Origin: Callorhinus ursinus
Taxonomy: Eukaryota; Chordata; Mammalia; Carnivora; Otariidae
Length of the DNA: 64,000 nt
Reading direction: 5' to 3'
Assembly: GCF_003265705.1 (NCBI RefSeq)
Contig: NW_020312968.1
Coordinates: 1,592,538 to 1,656,537, forward strand
The notes beneath the pieces are model-generated. The model saw only the letters and a program-made list of their open reading frames with translations, did not search any database and was not told the DNA's origin. The position numbers were made by a program, and so were the translations under genes. This document shows, in pieces, positions 58,632-64,000 of the stretch (position 1 is its first letter; the number at the start of each line of letters is the position of its first letter).

Positions 58632-59594
58632 TGAGATCTTGCCATTTGCAACGACGTGGATGGAACTGGAGGGTGTTATGCTGAGTGAAATAAGTCAATC
58701 AGAGAAAGATATGTATATGACCTCACTGATATGAGGAATTCTTAATCTCAGGAAACCAACTGAAGGTTGCTGGAGTGGTGGGGGGGTGGGAGGGATGGGG
58801 TGGCTGGGTGANNNNNNNNNNNNNNNNNNNNNNNNNNNNNNNNNNNNNNNNNNNNNNNNNNNNNNNNNNNNNNNNNNNNNNNNNNNNNNNNNNNNNNNNN
58901 NNNNNNNNNNNNNNNNNNNNNNNNNNNNNNNNNNNNNNNNNNNNNNNNNNNNNNNNNNNNNNNNNNNNNNNNNNNNNNNNNNNNNNNNNNNNNNNNNNNN
59001 NNNNNNNNNNNNNNNNNNNNNNNNNNNNNNNNNNNNNNNNNNNNNNNNNNNNNNNNNNNNNNNNNNNNNNNNNNNNNNNNNNNNNNNNNNNNNNNNNNNN
59101 NNNNNNNNNNNNNNNNNNNNNNNNNNNNNNNNNNNNNNNNNNNNNNNNNNNNNNNNNNNNNNNNNNNNNNNNNNNNNNNNNNNNNNNNNNNNNNNNNNNN
59201 NNNNNNNNNNNGGGAGGGGATGTGCTATGGTGAGTGCTGTGAATTGTGTAAGACTGATGAATCACAGATCTGTACTTCTGAAACAAATAATGCAATATAT
59301 GTTAAGAAAAAAAAAAGAAGATAGCAGGAGGGGAAGAATGAAGGGGAGTAAGTCGGAGGGGGAGACAAACCAGGAGAGACGATGGACTCTGAAAAACAAA
59401 CTGAAGGTTCTAGAGGGGAGGGGGTGGGGGGATGGGTTAGCCTGGTGATGGGTATTAAAGAGGGCACGTTCTGCGTGGAGCACTGGGTGTTATACACAAA
59501 CAATGAATCATGGAACACTACATCAGAAACTAATGATGTAATGTATGGTGATTAACATAACATTAAAAAAATCAAAAACAAAAACAAAAACAAA
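58632..59594 (+). mobile_element. Young 5'-truncated carnivore L1 with assembly gap
   Basis: Starts in the last codons of ORF2 ('gagatcttgccatttgcaac', 'tggatggaactggagggtgt', 'tgagtgaaataagtcaatca'), which in frame give EILPFATTWMELEG, and continues into a G-rich 3' UTR. After the 400-N gap it resumes with 'gtgctatggtgagtgctgtg', 'gaatcacagatctgtacttc', 'ctgaaacaaataatgcaata' and the same terminal sequence as 25596-25761, ending in a (CAAAAA)n tail. Target duplication aaaaaccctgctcctca at 58615-58631 against aaaaaccctgttcctca at 59595-59611, one change. The insertion is recent. Confidence 0.95.
58812..59211. other. Assembly gap, 400 N
   Basis: Exactly 400 unknown bases inside the L1 3' UTR, entered from a G-rich 'gggtggctgggtga' repeat. 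Long apparent frames crossing it are artefacts. The round size suggests an estimated rather than measured gap. Confidence 0.99.
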
Positions 59595-59714
59595 AAAAAC
59601 CCTGTTCCTCAGTTAGCAGCAGTCCCTGGCTACCATAACTGGTTGAGTTTAGTCTAAAGTGAAAAACAGCTTTTGTATGATAGTTTGGGGAGAAGATCTC
59701 TGCCTGCAAAGTCC

Positions 59715-60005
59715 AGTGCTGTGGAGTGAACTGCATTCCCCCAAAATTCCTATGTTGAAGCTCTAATCCCCTATGTGATAGTATTTGAAGATGGGACCTT
59801 CAGGAGGTAACTAGGTTTATCTGAAGTAATGAAGGGGAGGTCCTCATGATAGGATGGGCACCGGTACAAGAACAGACACCAGATAGCTTGCCTCCTCTCT
59901 TCCTGAGGATGGAGACCTTTGGAAAAGGACAGACCTTTTGAGAGAAATGGAAACAATGGCCTGATGGCGTTACACCTAATCCCACTTGAAGTTTGGGTTT
60001 CTTTC
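59715..60005 (+). repeat. MaLR-type LTR fragment (MLT1-like)
   Basis: 'gtggagtgaactgcattccc', 'ccaaaattcctatgttgaag', 'ctctaatcccctatgtgata', 'gtatttgaagatgggacctt', 'caggaggtaactaggtttat' and 'gaggtcctcatgataggatg' match the 5' half of the same LTR class as 42680-43025. The 3' half is lost or diverged. Confidence 0.75.
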
Positions 60006-60079
60006 ACTTGCAAATAAAAAATCTCTAAACATGTAGAAATTATATATGTACAAGGTTAAAGTTTAAAAGATTGAGGAAG

Positions 60080-60247
60080 GGCGCCTGGGTGGCTGAGATG
60101 GTTAAGCGTCTGCCTTCGGCTCAGGTCATGATCCCAGGGTCCTGGGATCGAGTCCCGCATCGGGCTCCCTGCTCCTTGGGAGCCTGCTTCTCCCTCTCTG
60201 TCTCTCATGAATAAAATCTTTTAGAAAAAATTAAAAATAAAAAAAAT
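60080..60247 (+). mobile_element. CAN-SINE, young type with shortened middle
   Basis: Head 'ggcgcctgggtggctgagat', younger-type 'gcgtctgccttcggctcagg', box-B-like 'cctgggatcgagtcccgc', shortened CT-rich middle and A-rich tail. Target duplication aaaagattgaggaag at 60065-60079 against aaaagactgaggaaa at 60248-60262. Confidence 0.95.
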
Positions 60248-60407
60248 AAAAGACTGAGGAAACATGAAAGCATTGAATTTTGAGGATAGCAAGATGGATG
60301 GATTTTCTCTTACTCTGAAATCAGTTAACCTTCATTAAGGTCTTTTAAAAGGTCAAATATATGCATTATGTCATTTAATCCCTTTTACAAGGAGCCACCT
60401 GTAACTG

Positions 60408-60590
60408 ATTATATTATTCTTTCTTTAGAGAGGGAAAGAGAAAGAGGGAGCGGGAGAAAGGGGGGATGGGCAGGAGAATCTTAAGCAGGCTCCACACCCA
60501 GCACAGAGCCCGATCTCACAACTCTGAGATCATGACCTAAGCCGAAATCAGGAGTCACAGGCTTAACTGACTGAGCCACCCAGGCGCCCC
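60408..60590 (-). mobile_element. CAN-SINE
   Basis: Reverse SINE: TTCTTT end, GA-rich block, 'aagcaggctccacacccagc', 'ctctgagatcatgacctaag' and head 'gagccacccaggcgcccc'. Short target duplication ctgtaactg at 60399-60407 and again from 60590. Confidence 0.94.
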
Positions 60591-60599
60591 TGTAACTGC

Positions 60600-61944
60600 A
60601 ACTTTAATGTTGTCTGTTCCATACTTTAAAACTTGCACAATTGAGCTGTTAAAAAGATTAGTTTGTTTGCTTCTGGAAACTATCCATCTACAGAATATAA
60701 CAATACAAAGGTTGGTTGATATGAAAGAATCACTCTCTACAACACATGAAGGGCAGAGGGACAATGTCTTATCCAAAGAAGTTTACAAAGGAAAGATAGC
60801 TCCAGCTGCTACAAGTATTATTTAATCTTGCCCTCTATTGCAGTAACATCAGTATGGCTCATAGAAAAGATGGCCACAACACCAGGAATATGGTAAAGAT
60901 TCAGTAAGTATTTGTTGACCTTGAACAATCATAGTTAATCCCTTATAAGGAATTACATTCCTTTAATAGTGTTTATTTAAATGCTTTTCTGAGTAGTTTC
61001 GGTTTGAACGTTCCAATATGGAAATGCTAAATATTACCTGAATCTAGAGCAAGCTGGCACCTCATGACTTTATCTAGAAGTCTATGAGCTTTTAAAATGT
61101 TGATCTAGATAGCTTCCCTTGTTTTCTTCATACCCACTCTGCACTCTTTCTACCCTGTGGCCCATACGGACAACATTGACAAGCTTCCAGTTGGGTTTGG
61201 TCAATAAAGAGACCAGACAGTAGGTAGGAGAATGAGGTTGGAATACTTCCCTCTCAGGCTCTTCCTCTGCAAGGCTGCTCAGGCTTGTTGTCAGTCACTT
61301 CCAGACAGCCTACCCCATCACCAAACTCTGGGAGTCAGTGCCTGTAGTAGCAACAGACGCTCAGTAGTCCCCACTGTTTCTAACCCCAGCATACTACACA
61401 ATCACCTGTAATTCTGCTCTATGCATTTATAAACTGTCAAACTCACTACAAATTAGCCAACTACAATATAACATTTGGTTTCTCCAGGACACTAACAGAC
61501 ACAAACATGGTACCCAGTTGATTTCGTAATGCAACTTAAGATCAGGAAAGATCTCTTCTGAAAAAAGTAAAGATCTAAAAGTTATGCAGTTGTGGGAGAT
61601 GTGTCTCACATTTTGGCTTAGTGGCAAGATATTAAATCTTACACTAGCAGTATCTAAAAAATTTTTCAGATCTCCCTAGAAACCAAAAAGAAGGGGGAAA
61701 AAAAATTTCAGTCACCACACCCTTTAGAAAGGCCCCTCTGAATTCTTTTCTCTCTTCCGCCACTTTCAGATTTAAAGTCTCACCCTTACCCCGGAGTGCA
61801 GATAGGTCGGAGGAAGAGAACTTATGTGATTTATACCCTACTTTGTAAGTCAAAGATGGAGGGATCTAGGGAAGGCAAACCTTGGGAACAAAAGGAAGGT
61901 GGTAACTTGTCAGGGAAAGGGAATGCATTCAAAGAACCTAGCCC
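60600..61944. other. Unassigned non-coding stretch
   Basis: AT-rich sequence with no exon or RNA gene. 61130-61420 reads like an old LTR or LINE but cannot be named. Confidence 0.35.
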
Positions 61945-62105
61945 TGGGGCACCTGGGTAGCTCAGTCAGTTAGGCATCAAACTCTTGATTTTGGCTCAGG
62001 TCCTATCTCAGGGCTGTGAGATGGAGCCCCACGTCAGGCTCCGTGCTGGATGTGGAGCCTGGTTAAGATTCTCTCTCCCTCTGCCCCTCCCCCTGCCCAC
62101 TCAGG
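61945..62105 (+). mobile_element. CAN-SINE lacking its A-rich tail
   Basis: Head 'ggggcacctgggtagctcag', older-type 'aaactcttgattttggctca', 'gctgtgagatggagcccc', then CT-rich 'ctctccctctgcccctcccc', after which the SINE ends without an AATAAA/A tail. No target duplication, consistent with later loss of the 3' end. Confidence 0.92.
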
Positions 62106-63388
62106 GGGCACAGGACCCATTGCCAGCCAAAGGAACCTCCACGTGCAGATGCCTTGATACAAAACCACTATGGACAGTTACGCAGCTTCTCTGCCATACA
62201 ACTCCCAGGAGCACCATTCACCGTGCTACTGAATGGAAGGGCCTTTTAAGAAACAGTCCTACTGCATCTAAGTCAGATCCCACATCCTTACACAGTACCT
62301 CAGAATGATTAGCTAGACCAGATGTCATGCCCTGCTTTCCAACCTCAAACTTCTGTAACTGAATTCCATCACAATAAACATGAAGAACAGATAAACCCTT
62401 TGGAGGGTTATGTTTGTGTGTATACACTCCCTCAGCTTATTTCCAAATATCCAAAGGCTCTCAAGTCTTTCACATGAGTAAAAAACAAATTGGGCTACTA
62501 TATGAGTAGCCTCAAAAGCTGTTGGGGTATGTGTATAGATATAATTTGAATTGTCTGCCACCATAAAAATATGTAGATCTCTAGTTGGAAAAATTTCTAA
62601 GATCTGGCAACACTGGTTTCACATCCCCAAAAAGCTACCATCCCTGGGGCTAACAATATTGTCCTTTAGACCAGGGCTTCCACCACCTGCCTCACTCACC
62701 TATATTAAATGATGGCTTCTAGAACCATCTGAGGGGGCCAAGCCTGAAAATTCAGTGAGCTCCTGACCTCCCCCTTCACCTTCCCCAGGGAAGAGCTACA
62801 AGACACTCATTGTCGGCTGATACAACAACCTTCAAGGCTCACGCTGATGAGCCCTGAAATTTTCAGACCCTTGTGAATGAATGACAATCTCCTTGATCCT
62901 GAGTGACATCATCTTTACCCTAATGACACAAACAGTAACTTCCCTGGATTACAGAAAGACTTCTAAAGAAGACTGTAAATTCCATTCTCTCTACATTTCA
63001 AAAGTTCCAAGTTCACAAAGAGCCATTGAGTGAAAATCCCTTAACTTTTAAGTGGCATGTTGTTTTAGGTTTTACATCACACTAAAGTCAGACTGGGTCT
63101 CTGACTTCCCAACTCCTTCCTCTACCCCATCCCAATGCTGAGAAAATGTGCTCTCTCAACCTCAGTTCAGCCCCTTTGCTTTGAGAGGTCCAGGTTTGCC
63201 CCATATTCATCTGTCTTTGGCGTTTTATATGTAGTTCCATTTGGCCTCTGATGGGAATAGAGGAGGAAAATACAAGAGCTTTTCATGAAACAAAGGGGGA
63301 GCCTCCCCTTTTTCAACTCTGTTAGGCTACCATGATGAATAGGAACAAGTGGGCCCTGATGAAGCCTTGGTTAACTTCTCAGCCCATT
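62106..63388. other. Unassigned non-coding stretch
   Basis: No gene, RNA gene or clear repeat recognised. Short open frames near 62218-62564 have no domain. Confidence 0.35.
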
Positions 63389-63389
63389 A

Positions 63390-63582
63390 GCCTGGGTGGC
63401 TCAGTCGTTAAGTGTCTGCCTTCGGCTCAGGTCATGATCCCAGGGTCCTGGGATTGAGCCCTACATCGGGCTCCCCGCTCCGCAGGAAGCCTGCTTCTCC
63501 CCCTCCCACTCTCCCTGCTTGTGTTCCCTCTCTTGCTGTGTTCTCTGTCAAATAAATAAAAAAATCTTAAAAAAAAAAAAAA
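63390..63582 (+). mobile_element. CAN-SINE, 5'-truncated by a few bases
   Basis: Begins at 'gcctgggtggctcagtcgtt' without the usual GGGGC start. Younger-type 'gtctgccttcggctcaggtc', box-B-like 'cctgggattgagccc', full CT-rich middle, AAATAAATAAA and A15 tail followed by GAAGAAGAAG. No clear target duplication. Confidence 0.95.
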
Positions 63583-64000
63583 AGAAGAAGAAGTCAAGAG
63601 AAAAATCTTAGTATTTCAATCAGGCTGACATCAAGCACTGAAGACTTGCTTCTAAGGCAAGGTAGAAAATGGGAATGGGAAAGTGTCAGTTTGGCAATAA
63701 GAACCAGAAAGAAGTTGAAAGGGACTTTAGGAGTTCAAGGGCTCAGTGTCTTATATATCATGGATGGCGAGAGCTGGGCAGGACGTGAAATCTCATCTAA
63801 CCCCAATTCCAAGATGGAGAAAATGGAGCCCAAAGCCATTAAATGGTTTGGCCGGGACATCTGTCTTGTTAACCCCTGCTTCCCAGCACTCTGCCCAGTA
63901 CCTGGCACATCGCGATGGCTGGCTGATTAGCTGGTTAGTTGGCTGAATATGGTGGAACTGGAACTGAAACTCAAGGGCTTTACAGCTACTGTTTCCCAAC
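63583..64000. other. No feature recognised at the window end
   Basis: Purine-rich unique sequence. 63795-63930 may be MIR-like ('ccccaattccaagatggaga'). Short frames overlap on both strands and have no domain. Confidence 0.35.

Noticed and set aside
58723..59448. Long frames of 152 to 220 codons across the N block
   Set aside because: They exist only because N bases contain no stops. The flanks are L1 3' UTR.
1..64000. CRISPR arrays, operons, prophage or bacterial defence systems
   Set aside because: The sequence is vertebrate nuclear DNA with SINE/LINE/LTR content; no direct-repeat arrays or prokaryotic gene structure are present.

Overview
The window is nuclear DNA from a mammal of the order Carnivora, and it appears to contain no functional protein-coding exon. 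The evidence is about twenty copies of the tRNA-Lys-derived carnivoran SINE (CAN-SINE), recognised by a GGGGCGCCTGGGTGGCTCAG head, a tRNA-like box B region, a CT-rich middle and an AATAAA-type tail. There are also carnivore-type L1 3' ends and much older mammalian repeats (L2, MIR, MaLR LTRs, hAT/MER5-type DNA elements). The dog-specific SINEC_Cf head is absent. The SINE bodies look like those of arctoids (bears, seals, mustelids), so a non-canid caniform is the best guess. That is inference from memory of the families, not from an alignment.

Layout. 1-1.05 kb is an old L2. 1.05-5.1 kb is mostly unique, with a GC-richer block at 3.38-3.56 kb. 5.1-6.6 kb is a 5'-truncated L1 interrupted by a SINE. 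9.97-10.87 kb is a processed copy of APOO (MICOS subunit MIC26) with one clear frameshift. 12.2-14.5 kb is an ancient L1/HAL1 holding a SINE nested inside a SINE. 16.36-16.84 kb is a hAT-type element. 18.1-21.3 kb carries an LTR, two SINEs and an L2. 22.7-23.4 kb is AT-rich, repeat-poor sequence resembling a conserved developmental enhancer. 25.2-25.8 kb has a SINE and a very short L1 insertion. 28.6-31.1 kb holds SINEs and L2-like sequence. 32.4-32.7, 36.8-37.1, 45.0-45.3 and 46.5-47.0 kb are further enhancer-like blocks with homeodomain or SOX-like motifs. 35.8 and 38.4 kb carry two copies of one hAT-type MITE, and 46.1 and 47.3 kb carry two MER5A-like MITEs. 42.1-43.0 kb is a SINE followed by a MaLR LTR. 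53.7-54.9 kb is a SINE cluster. 55.4-57.05 kb is an LDHA processed pseudogene with a perfect 16-bp target duplication. 58.6-59.6 kb is a young L1 3' end containing a 400-base assembly gap. 59.7-63.6 kb has an LTR fragment and four SINEs.

Most open reading frames above 60 codons are chance frames or lie inside repeats. The exceptions are those that coincide with the two retrocopies. The window therefore reads as intergenic desert or a very large intron, shaped by L1-driven retroposition: SINEs, L1 ends and both gene retrocopies all share that route. I found no CRISPR array, operon, RNA gene or novel defence or biosynthetic system. The most unusual items are a 30-bp inverted duplication about 600 bp apart (21.1/21.7 kb), nested and tandem SINE insertions with clear duplications, the near-intact APOO retrocopy, and several candidate conserved non-coding elements.
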